Source: Apostichopus japonicus (lineage: Eukaryota; Echinodermata; Holothuroidea; Aspidochirotida; Stichopodidae). From it: a stretch of 64,000 bases of DNA. Location: contig NC_092582.1 in the NCBI RefSeq assembly GCF_037975245.1, forward strand, positions 12,368,577 to 12,432,576. Reading direction: 5' to 3'. Below are positions 1 to 12,717 of the stretch, in pieces. A program made the translations under genes and the position numbers. Numbering within the stretch: position 1 is the stretch's first letter; each line of letters starts with the position of its first letter. The notes under the pieces are model-generated. The model made no database searches. It had not been told where the DNA came from and saw only the letters and a program-made list of their open reading frames with translations.

Positions 1-1400
1 ATCTGAAAAGTTTCTTCCTCCAAGATTTGTTGTTTTACTTGACGAGAATAACTCTCGCGTGTTGACCTGTTGTTCACTTCACAATGAAACTCAACTTTAC
101 TATTCCTCTGTAAAAGAGCCTCCTTCTATACCAATGACCTTTAAAATGTATCTCAACAATTCTTCAAGAATTCTCAATATTTACACAAAGAGTTTGAAGT
201 TTCATAACGTAAGCTACACCTTGTGAGAGGTGAGCGGTCCTGATTAAAAAGAAAACTTCACAAACGTGTATAAGCCTACCGATGTCGCCTTGGTAGTATG
301 ATCTTCTAAGAAGAACAATGGGATACTGTCTTCTAGGCCTGTTGCTCAAAAAGAACAATTACTTCTTGTGATATTAGAGATTCTTTGAAGAATAGTAAAA
401 CATTGTCACTTGATCTGTTTAGTAAGCCGATAGGGTTTTCTTTATGCTTGGTTCAAATCTCGTGAACTTGACGACCAGGAAACGAAACTTGTAAGGAATA
501 AAAGATATTTGAACGTTTAGCCTGCTTGCCTTCTCAGCGGATAGACATAAAATCGAACGATAACATTGTTTGCTACAGATCAGTCTAGAAACGAAAATCC
601 GCAGTGCTGGCTACGAAGTGGCAGGTTTGCCTTGATCCATGTACAGTGTGCACAGTGTTTCTTTCTTTCTTTTAGGTTTTTTTGGTTGCCATGGGTATTT
701 GCACACCCTAAAGTGTTGCGGCCGCGGATCAGGTGACAGATTACACTGTGTCTCGTAAGATCAATCTCGTGCCTATCCCTGTCCTAAGCTGAAGAATTGA
801 ACAAGACTAGAACTGCAAACTGCACATGCAGAGCCACTAAATTTAAAAAAAAAAAAAAAAAAACATGTTCTTCTGTTATTTATTAACATTTCTGGATTAC
901 CTGGGCTGTAGACGAGTCCAACAGATTCAAGTCCGAGACCATGGCACCCTTTTCTAAGTCAGAGTTAAGGGTATGTATAACGATGTACTCCATATCGACT
1001 TCACACACTTGAATCCCCCCCCCAATTCCCTCCCCTCCCCTACGTTAAAAATCACACCTATTAACCAGAAATACAAGTTATGGAGTAAGGTTGTGACAAC
1101 AGTGACCCTATTGTATCTTATGAGGTTACAGAAGTGTGAAAAGACTTCAAATTTTGGTCAAAAGTGTCACACAATCAGTACTTACTATTTTATGCCCGCC
1201 ACAAGGGGAGAAAGAGTTGTACAAAAAGGACCCACTCAAGTGTAGCAGGAATTTTTTTTTTTGGCGATTTTTTTTGTGTGTGTGATTGAGACTTGTCTTT
1301 ATACTGTCTTTTTTATTATACTTAGCAAATAACGGAAACACCCGTATGCGTACATATTGATAAGAACCTGACACAGTGTGGTATTGAGTGTGTACATACG
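1..1400. other. Gene-free leader of the window
   Basis: No exon or repeat family could be recognised here. The stretch holds a poly-A run near 845-863, a C-rich run near 1014-1038 and a T/GT-rich stretch near 1252-1285. Short ORFs here have no recognisable domain. It may include the distal promoter of the secreted-peptide gene that starts at 1515. Confidence 0.5.
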
Positions 1401-1408
1401 TGTCTCCA

Positions 1409-1416
1409 TATATAAG
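1409..1416 (+). promoter_or_regulatory. Possible TATA box of the secreted small-protein gene
   Basis: TATATAAG lies about 100 bp before the ATG at 1515, so transcription would start near 1440 with a 5' leader of roughly 75 nt. The surrounding DNA is rich in TATA-like tetramers, so the assignment is positional and weak. Confidence 0.3.
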
Positions 1417-1514
1417 TCATATATACATATATACTGAGGGAACTTATCTAAGTATCGGGTTTCAGTTGTCTAGAGGAAGTCGCTTGAACAGATCCGTCTA
1501 CCAAAACATTCAAA

Positions 1515-4500
1515 ATGAAGACATTTTTCGCTTTGCTGTTGGTTCTCCTGGTGGTGACTGCTGTAGTGGCAAATGAAGAAAAGAGAGGGGTAGGTTTTGC
1601 AATATAATATAATATCATTTCAAAACTTTACTTTATTCTAAGTTGTTGTTAAGTTAATACAACGATTCGGCACGTACACAGATAGGGCGGGGTATACAGG
1701 CCTATATAATTTATGTTGACGAAATCTTAACGGCTATAATACTGGGGGGGGGGGGGTGGGGAGGGGTTGAAGTGGGCCTACATATTGGTGATGGGAGAGG
1801 GTTCATAATGTGCGAGCAGGGAGTTGTTGCGAGTCATGAACATCGAGAGCCAGTGGGACATATGAGTTGATCTAACTAAAAAGTTATCCCAAACCTTTCC
1901 GACAAAAGTGAATCCTCCGTGCATTCCGTACTATGAATTCGAGTGCTGAACAAACTCATAATACCAAAAACATGGGCACCACTGAAGCTATGGGCACATG
2001 CCCCTGATGTGACCCCCCCCCCCCCCCACTATCCCGCCGCCCATGTAAACAGAATCGTAGTGAACGACAATGCCTAGAAAATGATTTTTTGTTGTTGTCT
2101 AATTTGAAAAAGAATCTAGTCACAATATGTGACTGCCACTTTGTTCGGATACATAAAGGGATATTACGATGGTTGAAGTTGATGCTAAGATCACAAAATA
2201 CTGAAACGTTTCCGTAATCTTTGCATCAGAACCACAAGCTCATAGCGTTTTGTATGACGAAGATATGAATTAAATTGTTTTTCTCAATATTTTGTCAAAA
2301 TATATAGTCGTAAAGCTGTGGTTGAAATGTGTTCATATATGCACCGTGAAGAAGAGTATATTAAGCCAGTATAGGTACTTAATTCCTCCAAGGCTCAGAA
2401 TTATCACCATACTAAATTTAGATATTTCAGTAGAACAATCGTTTTTTTTTACCGGCAGAGTAGAGCAGTGTTCAGGGTTTGGATTATTCGTGTCCATTAT
2501 TTGGTCTCCTAGCATATTTAAAGACAATCAATACCTGATGATCATGCATTGGCTTTGAACTTAACACTTTTCCAAACGCGAAATAACCACAATGTAAAAT
2601 TATCTTGGGATAATTAGTAATGGATCGGTTTGTGAGTATGGATATATTCTGTTAAGCGGAGGGAGGGGGAGGAGAGGGGGAGGAGAGGGAGAATGGAGGG
2701 GAGGAGAGAGGGAGGGGAGGAGGTGGGGCATACTTCTAGGCCTATAGCCTACTCTCCCACGGGCTTTGCATGGCACAACCACATCATTATAATTATCAGT
2801 CGCGGGTACAGTAGGGGTGGGGTGAGGGTGTACTTCTCCCCTTTCAACCCAGCAAATAAATTTAATTTATCGATATCGTTGCGTCAATTCCGTCTGCAAT
2901 ATGGTTTGATCAAATAATCTTGGCACATTAATCAAACGTGATACATAGTTCTATTTTTGAAGTATGAGATCATAGAACTTAATTTATGATAGACGTATCC
3001 CTCACTTCAAACAGACAAATATTTTCTTAAGATCTACATAAAACAAAGTCGTTTTTTTTTTAGTTCTACAGGTATGTCATGTTTGCTCTTTTATATTTTG
3101 TCTTATACTAAAATCAACAAGATAAGTCATTGTGATGATAAATTTCAAGTTTACAATAAAGTTTGGTATTCCATTGTGTTTAAACCATGTCAATGATTTG
3201 GAATAACACTCCACTTGCAGAAGTTACGACATCAGCATAAAGCTTTACCTCAGAGGTCCCAAATCCCCCCCCCCCCCCCACCTTCAGACTGTTTTTGATA
3301 TAACTATGTACTCGGTTAGGGTTGGTGGGTAACGTATGAGACCCGCCAAGTAGCAATTGCTAGTGTAACCAATAAAAATGCATTTCTAGTTGATTTTGAA
3401 GGGAAAAAAATCCACTATTATTTTCTAATGTCGAGTATTACGGAAAGGTATAAATATATAATGTTGTAGCTTTGGATGAAATAATTTTCGTCACTATAAA
3501 AGGCAAAACTTTCATTGGAAGTCAGATTTGTTAAAAATGACCCTTGCTGCACAATGTTCTAAAAATGCAGCAAAATTGTACGACCTATGACATTCGGTGT
3601 AAGATCTTTATGACATTACTATAGTTTAGTGGGAATCTTATTCCTTTATATTGTTTACATTGAAATTTAGTTTACAATGTGTAGCCTTTATAGCAAATGT
3701 TATTATACCGGTGTTGTGGCCGAGTGGTTAAGGCGGTGGCAATTGAAGCAACGAGACTTAGCAATCGGAAAGTTCCGGGTTCGATACCCGGCCGGGTCGT
3801 AGTAAAGTGGGTTTTCATCCAATTTGAGCAATCTACGATTTTCCCATCTGAAATGACTTTCTAAATTGAAAAAAAAATCCAAATTTGAGTTAAACTGTTG
3901 AATTGGAAGCCACCCGACGTGTAAGTTGTAATCCATAAGCTCTTGCGGGCTTCTCCCACATTTGTGGTCGTAAAAAATAACTGCTGATTATTATTATTAT
4001 TATTAGTTCACTCAATGTCAAAACGTTGCAGTTTATGATGTAGTCGTATTTTCTCTTCACATTCAGAATGATTCTGTGACATTATTGTTGAAGTAATTTG
4101 CTTTTGTTCCCTGGGATTCAAAATGGGATTCGTGACCCCTTTTAAGGATCCTTACATTATTTTGGAGGATCGCCAAAAAAAAAAAAAAATCCAGTGAAAA
4201 CATAAATGCCGATATTTGTGGGGCAGAAAAGAATGTGGAAAACTCTTGAACATGAATTGCGTCAAAAGTTTCAAAATATAACATAATTCTGCAACTGACC
4301 AATCCTTAATCATATACAAAATTTCTGAAATGTGAGGTGGAATACCTCCCCATACCCTCTCCTGCAGAAGGCATATTATCCCAGTCCACAAAATTGGCCA
4401 CTTGATGATCGCCAAGATAACTGAGATGAAAGTAAGGGTATAGTCACCAAGCAATACAGTTTGAATATCAGGAGCATAGATGAGCAATTGTCTGTAGAAA

Positions 4501-5599
4501 ACCCGTTACTAATGACTTATTAAAACAAATACCATTCTTTCTAAACTTACCTCAGTCAATCGATGATTTTGCTTTGTGTATGATCGTATAAGTTACACTT
4601 TCTTCTCATTTGTTATGATTTTTCTGCTAAACTTCTAAGTTGTCATACGTGTACTTAAAGATTTCTAAAAAAATAAGTAACTATATGTTTAAGTTTACAA
4701 AATTCACCACACGTACAGGAATACCCCCCCCCCCCCGCCCCGTCACCATCCCACCATAAAGCAATACAAAAAGAAAATGTATGTCTTTGTAATTACATAT
4801 ACTGTATCTATTTTTCTTTATTCTTGTTAGTTTAGTATGTAACATACCTATTTTGAGAATGCTGCCCTCTATTTTTCAGCGCGTGCATCATGATAGGATC
4901 GCCGAATTTGTGAGGAAACAGCGTCTTGGTATGATGAAGGATCCGCAGATGGCTAACCAAAGACATAGAGCTAATGACCGGATGACCAACCATCTGTCTC
5001 AAGTTGCTCAGAGAATGAAGGTGAGTAAAATTAACATTCAGATGATAAATGCAAGTAATAGCGTAGGATTAGCCTCAAGAATCAGAAGCCGTACAGCGTA
5101 CTAGTATACTGTTGTTAGTCAATGACAGATATTTTTTTAAGGAAAAGTCGCCCAGCAAAGAACCTGGGCACGAAAACCAAACTACCAAACGACTGATCCA
5201 CTCTCAACCCCAGTCCCCTTGCATCGGGACTGTGACTGTGTGCTCATCGTCGGGTGTGCATCACCATTCCCCTCGAAAGGGAACAGATACTACACATGAT
5301 CATATCCATGATATTAACCAATCATACGCGCAATATTTTCTGTGACGTTATACATTGTATTAACTTAGTAGTGACAAGAAAAAATTATCAGTTTGTGACA
5401 TTGTGAAAGAGACATGGAAACTTTGTCCTTCAAAGCCGTTTTTCTTTATCATAATATGCGTACTCTTTTCCCCCCATTTGTTTCCCAGGAGGAGGCAGCC
5501 GGTAAGGACGAGACCAAGCGATCAATTAACGCTAAGAGTATCTTCCATTCCAAGATCGAGGCACTGAAGAAGCTGAAGGCCAGCAAAGTGGAACAATAA
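1515..5599 (+). CDS. Small secreted basic protein / candidate peptide precursor, 3 exons
   Basis: Coding exons are 1515-1589, 4880-5020 and 5489-5599 (stop TAA 5597-5599). All junctions are phase 0 with GT donors (GTAGGT, GTGAGT) and AG acceptors after pyrimidine tracts. The 108-residue product starts with a signal peptide (MKT, then a Leu/Val core, predicted cleavage after residue 19, AVVA/NEE). The mature part is rich in Lys, Arg, Met, Asn and Gln and has no cysteine. A Lys-Arg pair at residues 23-24 and another in exon 3 (ETKR/SINAK) are possible convertase sites; the second would release a 25-residue basic C-terminal peptide (SINAKS...SKVEQ). The first ATG was chosen because it opens the signal peptide directly. 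I do not recognise the family. A neuropeptide-like precursor, an antimicrobial peptide or a small extracellular helical protein are all possible; secretion is the only well-supported inference. Confidence 0.75.
1744..3290. other. Intron 1 of the secreted-protein gene: homopolymer and purine tracts
   Basis: Within the 3.3-kb intron there are poly-G (about 1744-1756) and poly-C tracts (about 2012-2027 and 3266-3279). A nearly pure purine tract runs from about 2655 to 2727 (GGAGG/GGAGA repeats), which could adopt triplex DNA. No coding exon was recognised. Confidence 0.6.
3708..4006 (+). repeat. tRNA-derived SINE with Ser/Leu-like head and ATT tail
   Basis: The head carries a tRNA A-box-like sequence (GTGGCCGAGTGGTTAAGGC) and a perfect B box (GGTTCGATACC) about 50 bp apart, as in class II (Ser/Leu-like) tRNAs with a long variable arm. 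The acceptor ends do not pair cleanly and no CCA-ready terminus is visible, so this is not a functional tRNA gene. A roughly 190-bp unrelated body follows, ending in (ATT)n at about 3988-4006. It sits in intron 1 of the secreted-protein gene, in the same orientation. Confidence 0.7.
5144..5311 (-). repeat. U2-like small repeat, copy A
   Basis: Read on the minus strand this shares its body with the copies at 6752 and 17733: GTGTAGTATCTGTTC, then a body containing CACACAGTCACAG, then a GAGAGTGGATCAGTCG segment. Its extreme 5' head (the CTCGG part of U2) is missing or diverged. It lies in intron 2 of the secreted-protein gene, opposite in strand, and accounts for the spurious ORF there. Confidence 0.6.
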
Positions 5600-6740
5600 G
5601 CCCTCTTTACTTCATCTTAAAGGTCATCATTACTTCTGCCTTAAAAACATCCTTTTGCTTTGAATGATTACGGCTCCCTCAATACATGTTCATTTTACCA
5701 ACAACATCCTATTGTCTACTTGAAAGAGTACACTTCAGTATCTGGAAATAATTAAGAGGCTCAAAGCCTCTAGAAAAAGTACATTCGATGGCGGCTAATC
5801 AGGGGGGGAGGTGTCAAGATCCAGGTCCGGTCCCCCAGGGACATTATATCACTGTGGGACTGCTTTCTGAAGTCTGAATTCTTCCTTAAATATATTATGA
5901 AACTGATAACAGCTTTTATATCATATTCCCCTAACTGACCCCGGGCTCGGTGCTCTACCCCCCCCCCCCCCACACACACACACCTGTGTACAGATCCCCT
6001 CACCCTTCCGGCCTGATGAAACTACTGATGACCTTTAACCTGACTAACCACTTTATGATTGTAATTTTACCTTTCATTTCCGGGATTAATCGCACTTCGT
6101 TACACAGTTCAATGCTTAGTTATATTCCAATCTACCGCATTCTTTACAATTAACTACGCCTGGCAAGTCAATTATATAGGTAACGCTTTGGAAACATTTC
6201 GTCGTTTTTATTTTGGTGATTGACGCTTTCAAATTTTTGAGTCATAATTTCTGTTTACTGCATGACAAGACATATTTTATCAAAATTTTCAGTACTTTTT
6301 TTATTTAAAAATTTACATATCTAATTTGTGAATGAATGGTTGATAGGAATTTTTTTTGAAACTGAAATTAAGAAAACAAAACAAAACGCATATGTAAATT
6401 ATATTATGAATATTCATAAAAAAGGTCTAATATTATCCCTGCTCAGAAGAATAGACACGCCCATGTGTATTTTGTTTAACCGTAACAACATCTTATATGG
6501 TTATGATTGCTTTCATTACATAGAATCAATTCATGAAAAAACAATTTTTGCATAAAACTTGGAGACAACAGTACAGGTAAATCAGTTGACGACAAACGTA
6601 TTGGTTAAAAGTTGTTTTGCTCCCTCCTTCTCTCTCTTTGTTCGGATAATTTTCCAAGACAATTTTCACTTTTATTATCAACTAAAAGTATCAATTTTGT
6701 TTCGTATATAGGAGACAATTCCATGCTTCAAACTGTATTC
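5600..6740. other. Intergenic, downstream of the secreted-protein gene
   Basis: This holds the 3' UTR of the preceding gene, with no perfect AATAAA (only variants such as AATACA near 5680). A C/CA-rich run follows at about 5957-5985, then AT-rich DNA. No gene was recognised. Confidence 0.45.
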
Positions 6741-6751
6741 AGATAATATCG

Positions 6752-6838
6752 CTTCTCGGTCTTTTGGCTAAAATCAATATCTGTTCTTTCTCGAAAGGAA
6801 TCGTGATACACACTTGACGATGATCACACAGTCACAGT
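6752..6838 (+). repeat. U2-like small repeat, copy B, with the U2 5' head preserved
   Basis: The first roughly 45 bases closely follow the 5' end of U2 snRNA: ATCGCTTCTCGG, CTTTTGGCTAA and TATCTGTTCTT are in order, with two substitutions and a short gap. The branch-point recognition region is interrupted and the rest of U2 is absent. The sequence then continues into the same non-U2 body as copies A and C (ACGATGATCACACAGTCACAG). It is therefore a repeat, not a spliceosomal U2 gene. Confidence 0.65.
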
Positions 6839-6839
6839 G

Positions 6840-9010
6840 ACTTTTCTTAAAAGGTATCACATTTCTTGTCAGGAGTTCAGTAATTATAATTTTTTTTTTT
6901 AGTCTAAAGATAACGCATAACATTTGTCGATGGGTAACTAAAGCACATATTCAAATCACCGGTGCTATTTTGCTTTTGTCATGTTATCATTCTCCTTGTT
7001 ACTTAATTATGATATTCAGAGTTCACTGATCGTATAAGGAAATTATTAGAAATGATGCCGATAACTAGACTTAAAATAAATAATACCGGTAAAAAAATCT
7101 GCCTTCATTTGTGAAATTAATCTGAAGTTGTGTGTGAGGTGACGGAGGGGAAGGGTGGATTGGTGGGTGTTGGGGGGTGGGGGGAATAGCAACACGATTA
7201 AGTGTAATATATGAGTCAATGTGAGTGTACAGGAGAGAGTAGTGGATGACAACTCTAGAGGGGTTCAATGAATATCAGAAACATTTTTTGGCTTTCAATG
7301 ACGATGGGGGGGGGGGTGAGAGGAAGGGGGTCAGATGATATGATATAGGTGGGGGATTATAACTTTCTAACCTTTATGGAAGGGCCAGGGGCGAATCAAG
7401 GATTTTACAAAGGAGGGGATCTGGCCCTGGTTCGTTGAAGCCTAATGCCATGTTGGGTGATTTGATTAGCTCTAACGCAAGGCTTGTATGAACAAAATAC
7501 TCTTGATTTTTAGTGTGAGGTTGACAGGCGGGGTTAAATCTGCAGCAATTGTCTAATTCTTCTCCGATTGAATGTAAATAATAATTCCCGATTGAAGCAA
7601 ATTTCCCGGACTATTGATGGGAAGATGCATGGCATGGTCCCCTACACCCCTCCCTTTTGCGCATGCCATACATGGCAAGGTTGTTCATAAGATCAAAACT
7701 TGTTTTTATATAAACGGGCATTGACTAACTGAACCAGAACGTTGGAAGCAAGACTTTAGTCAGTGACTGTCATTTTTGGTGACTAAGCACACGTCAAAAT
7801 CTCACACTATAGGAAATGGGAAGGCAAGAGGGAATCCAATATGAGCGAGGGCAGTTGGGGTTGGGGGGGGGGTTAGAGGGAAGACTCCCATGTAGGTTTA
7901 TATATCGTGGAGACGATGAGTCATAGTAGAAAGCTTATCGTCGTTAAGAGGAACTGCAGATCATAAAGTGTTGCGTCATATCTGCCACAAACATATGACG
8001 TCATTATTACGCTCGGATCATTGCCAGATACTTTACTTTCAAAAGAAATCTTACATTTTATCGGTATAATATTCCACTCCTTCAAAGAAAACTTGTCATA
8101 TAGGGTAGTGGAATTTAAAATACTTGGGATACAAGATATATCGACAACATTTTAGGCACTCAATACCGCCGCAGGAAATTCTTCATCCATAAGGTTTACC
8201 GTATTTCCATAAAAAGACGTAATACTTTATAGATCCACGCTAAACAAAAATATACTTCAAATATTTGTGCAACAGCCGACAGTTGTCAACAAGTTTCTAT
8301 AAAAGAAATGAATTTGTTTGAGTGGGTTCTCTTTGGACTTTGCTCCAGTCGATCATAACGTTGCTTAAAAATATATTGTTGAGCTTCTATACCAATATTC
8401 TTGGCTGAGTTACATATACCCTAACAACTAACGCGTACTGTGTTTCGTTGGCCTATTTAAACCATTGGTTCCCTCTGGCTGTGTTTCACGAGCCAAGAGT
8501 CTGGTACGTCCAGAGAAACTTTCACCGTGTCATGCCGAAAGGTGTTTTCCAGAATGAAGTTGAAGGTTTATAGTCTTGTTCAAGGCCAAGGCCCTCTCAC
8601 ACGACTTAACAATTTAATCCCTGGTCATTGGTAACGTGTCACACCCACACACCGAAGCGTGCACAATTCAGTCAATCTCTCTTGAGGCACCACAGTGCAC
8701 CACATCCACGTGTCCCCGGGGGACTTCCCATAGGGTGCAGCCACAAACCGGTACACACAACTTTATTACCTCGTTAGTCCCCATTTATACACCTTGGTCA
8801 AGAGAGCCAAAGGGGATGAAGTGCCTTGCCCAAAGACACAACGCAATGATCCGGGCGGTTCCCGAAAGGGTAAAACTATGGAGTCACTCTTACCGTACTT
8901 ACAAAATTGCGAAGGGGACCGTGGATTGCAAATTCGGCAATGACTAAAAATCAGGTCACACATCAGGTCACACATACATGCTAAGTTCTTCAATACTGTC
9001 CCTATTGTGA
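6840..9010. other. Intergenic region with possible old repeat remnants
   Basis: No exon was recognised. A hAT-like left terminus (CAGGGGCGAATCAAGG at about 7388) has no visible partner end. Around 8760-8850, ATTTATACACCTTGG and GTGCCTTGCCCAAAGACACAACG resemble, from memory, motifs of dispersed repeats in marine invertebrate genomes. This is suggestive only. Confidence 0.35.
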
Positions 9011-9016
9011 ATATTT

Positions 9017-9165
9017 ATCGGGGGGGAAAAGGAGCTGTGAGACAGTGAGATCATTGCTACGAAGTGATAATATTGGTATGAGTCACTAAGTTCACAATAT
9101 ATCTCGGTCAGCAAAGACGCCTGTCAGCCAAAAGTGATGGCGCTATAACGTATATTACCAATTCA
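9017..9165 (+). repeat. Dispersed direct repeat R1, copy 1
   Basis: About 150 bp from a G run through GATAATATTGGTATGAGTCA to GTATATTACCAATTCA. It is repeated at 10815-10976 in the same orientation with small indels. The family is unrecognised and non-coding. Confidence 0.75.
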
Positions 9166-9239
9166 ATTATTTGCGGTATATTTTGTAACGGTATATTTTG
9201 TCCCCGAAGAAAGATTCTATAGGTTTGAACGGCGTCTCT

Positions 9240-9403
<164 letters not shown>

Positions 9404-9654
9404 GCTAAACTATGTGTTTGGTTGTACCTAATTGCCCTCTGCATTCCTGCTCTGTTATACCTCTGCATCGTCTTATAGAATGGACTCTTCTTTCAATGTA
9501 TTCATTAACTGTGAATCAATTGAATAGGTTTGCATACCATTTCGTATGCTATGTAAAGTCTTCAACTATAGTATATAGGCTTCGATGCCTTTCCGTCGTT
9601 TCTGTGTTATACCTGAATGCAAAATGTGGTACACGACAGTCAGTGCAAACAACA

Positions 9655-9785
9655 AGAAGGAAAGAACCCACCCACCACCCTTCCGCACACACAAGCTAAG
9701 TCCGGCACTACCACACCAAAAAAAGTCAGATAACCCTAATAAACGAAAGCTATCTGCACGTTGCGCAATAACCGTTTGCGCTTAA
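9655..9785 (+). repeat. Dispersed direct repeat R2, copy 1
   Basis: Shares CCCTTCCGCACA, AAGCTA-GTCCGGCA and ACGAAAGCTATCT-CACGTTGCGCAATAACC with 13243-13372 in the same orientation. The copies are diverged and of unknown family. Confidence 0.65.
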
Positions 9786-9789
9786 CAAT

Positions 9790-10810
9790 TAGCATACACA
9801 GTGACCAGTTTCTTTTGAAGCAACAACAACATCTTGATGTTATATATAAAAAAAAACTTAAAACGGTTGATAATCTACTGATCTATACGTAAACTTTACG
9901 AAAACCTTTTAGAAATCTTGAAGATTTTGTTTTAACAAAAGATGATGCTTGGATTAAAGTATACTACGGACACTTCGTCAATTTGCCCCATATTCCGTAC
10001 ATGTGTTGCATGTGATAATCACATTAAAAATCTGTTGACTTTTTTTTTTAAAAAAGCTCATTCGTTTCCAAAATAAACACTTTTGAAATTTTGAAAAATA
10101 CGGAAAACTCATTAAGATATGTGCAAACTATGACGTGGAGTATAGCGCTCATTAAAATTTCTTATGTTAGGCCTTAATTAGTTAACCCCTAATTACAAGC
10201 CCACATATATCATTTGAAAAATTCTGATGTTCCACTTTTCATAGAAAGACCAAACAATATTCCAAACAATTGCCTTAGGCCACAAACTTGTATTATATGT
10301 CCTTGAAGTTTTAAAAACAAAGGAATAACATGAAAAGAATCTAGACAGACACTCCATTTACATCATCAATGTGCATAATTAGCTAATGGTTATTCATAAA
10401 TCAAACTAGAATTAAGGATAGACTTGTAAACTGTTCAATCTTTTAATGGATTTCCATAATGCCTCTTAGAGTCATTAGGACAATGTTGTTCATAGGTGTC
10501 CGTGGAGCTTTAAACACAAGTAGAATGACAAATACATAAAGAAGAAATTAGCAGTATAGAAAGGTTTATTGACGAGCTGTTGTAAAAACTGGAAGCTTCC
10601 TAACTTCTTATACAATCAGGTTATAAGCAACAGTTTACAATTGAATAAACAATGTGATTCTCTTTTGGAAACGACACAATCCATATCACCATCCTACCCT
10701 CCCTAGTCCGCCAACTGGCCTTAAAAATAATGTATCATGATTGTACTATATACAGAGACAATTTCAGATCAACTACAGGTCTAAAATAAGTAACTAAAAT
10801 TATTCTAGAT
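9790..10810. other. AT-rich intergenic DNA
   Basis: No gene, tRNA or clear repeat was recognised in this stretch. Confidence 0.5.
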
Positions 10811-10814
10811 GGCC

Positions 10815-10976
10815 ATCGGGGGGGGGGGGGGGGGGAGAAGCTGTGAGATCATTGCCACGAAGTGATAATATTGGTATGAGTCACTAAGTTCACAAGAATT
10901 CTCGGTCGTTAACTTAACAGCAAAGAGAGACCCGTCAGCCAAAAGTGATGGCGTTATAACGTATATTACCAATTCA
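10815..10976 (+). repeat. Dispersed direct repeat R1, copy 2
   Basis: Same unit as 9017-9165. It opens with an 18-base G run (10818-10835) and has a short insertion (GTTAACTTAACAG) relative to copy 1. Confidence 0.75.
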
Positions 10977-11031
10977 TGTCCAACTGTTTGCGTAGTCTTG
11001 TTAGGATCCTAGTATGAACAGCCTATAGTGT

Positions 11032-11460
11032 ACGTTTATGGCAAGCCATGTGGGACAAACACTGCATAATATATCAGCGTATTAATCGTAATTTATATGC
11101 GTATTAATTGGAATATATACGCGTATATATTATTAGCCAATCATATGGCCCAAATATATCCGCGTATTAATTCGAATATATACACGTATTAATTCGAATA
11201 TATACACGTATTAAATAGAATATATATGGGGATTAAATCCAATATATGCACGGATTAATTAGAATATACACGAAAACACATTTCCGCTCTTGCTGTGTAA
11301 TACCAACGATAAATGTTTTGGCGGGCTCGCGAGATCGCTTCATAAAGCGAAACTTTACACATGTACAACACATATATATTCGAATTAATACGCGTATATA
11401 TTCGAATTTATACGCGGATATATTATGCGGTGTTTGTCCCACATGGCTTGCCATAAACGT
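11032..11460. mobile_element. 429-bp MITE-like element with 44-bp terminal inverted repeats
   Basis: The left terminus 11032-11075 (ACGTTTATGGCAAGCC...) and right terminus 11417-11460 are reverse complements with one mismatch. The interior has degenerate subrepeats such as CGTATTAATTCGAATATATAC in both orientations, so the whole element tends to fold back. I could not define a target-site duplication, so the superfamily is unassigned. No coding capacity. Confidence 0.8.
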
Positions 11461-11670
11461 TTCTTTTTCGCAAAGCTATTTCCCCGTATCTATTTCCTGT
11501 ACTGTCCAGAGAACGCATGTGGCAACGCTTTAGATACTTTGTATCGGACAGATCCTCGGTCATGTACAATACAGTGGGCAAGCACATCCGTGGTAGGCAG
11601 AAACAGACCCTGAGGCATGTACAGTTTGCATGCGAGAAAAAGAGTTTTACAAACGACTTGGCCAAAACTC

Positions 11671-11896
<226 letters not shown>

Positions 11897-11899
11897 AAG

Positions 11900-12717
11900 G
11901 TATTTAGCTTGCTGCTGATTCAAGTCCCAGCCTCATTTGTTGTGAATCAAACTTATTTCTGTTATGTTTGTTTGTGTGTGTTTGTGTGAACCAAACTTAT
12001 TTCTGTTACGTTTGTTATATATGTTTGTTATGTATGTTTGTTATGTTTGTATGTGTGTTTGTTATGTTTGTTAGAGCTGTTGAGTGCTTCTTTGCAACGC
12101 AGGCGTGAAATACTCTTGTTTCGTATAACTTGCTCTATGTCTGATGATGTTATCAAGCAGCTGTATCATATACCAGTATATCTTACATTTATCTGACTTA
12201 AGTAAAAAGTTAAAAGGACGTTTGAAGTGCATGGTATCTGCATTTTGATACAGTCATTTTGATGGTCATTTTAAAGCCAGAGTCCACACAAACGCTAAGT
12301 AATCACCTCCACAATAGGAAAAAACGTTCTGGACACAGACAAGAGCAACTTAAAGCAGCATGTTGAGTTGAATTTCATTGCTTTTCCAAACTCTTCGATA
12401 TTCAGATCCGATACCAATGAAGTAACATTTGAAAGGAATGAAGAAAAAGTCCAAGCATTTTGCAATGCTGCTAATAATAATGTTTGGGCGACGGAATTTC
12501 TTTGAACGGAATCGCCGATTGGTTGTAACTCGCATATTAATGTTCATCAAAACAGGTCTAGAGATGTTTGAATTTCATTATTGCAATCTTGAGTTGATTG
12601 GTAATTATGCAATGTTTTTAGTGAAATTGCCAAGAAAAGGTGTTTTAAAGTGATTTCAGAATCGTTTCCTTCAAGAAGTGTTTATGAACCACGTTTTATG
12701 TTTGAAAACTTATAGTG
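11900..12717. other. Intergenic; includes the 3' flank of the minus-strand MGST1 gene
   Basis: (TTTGTTATG)n-like short repeats lie at about 11960-12075. The rest is AT-rich and contains whatever 3' UTR the MGST1 gene has, downstream of its stop at 12718. No other gene was recognised. Confidence 0.5.

Noticed and set aside
3708-3800. Functional tRNA-Ser or tRNA-Leu gene
   Set aside because: Internal promoter boxes are good, but the acceptor stem does not pair well, and a SINE-like body with an ATT tail follows.
6752-6838. Functional U2 snRNA gene
   Set aside because: Only the first roughly 45 nt resemble U2; the Sm site and 3' stem-loops are absent, and the rest matches other repeat copies.
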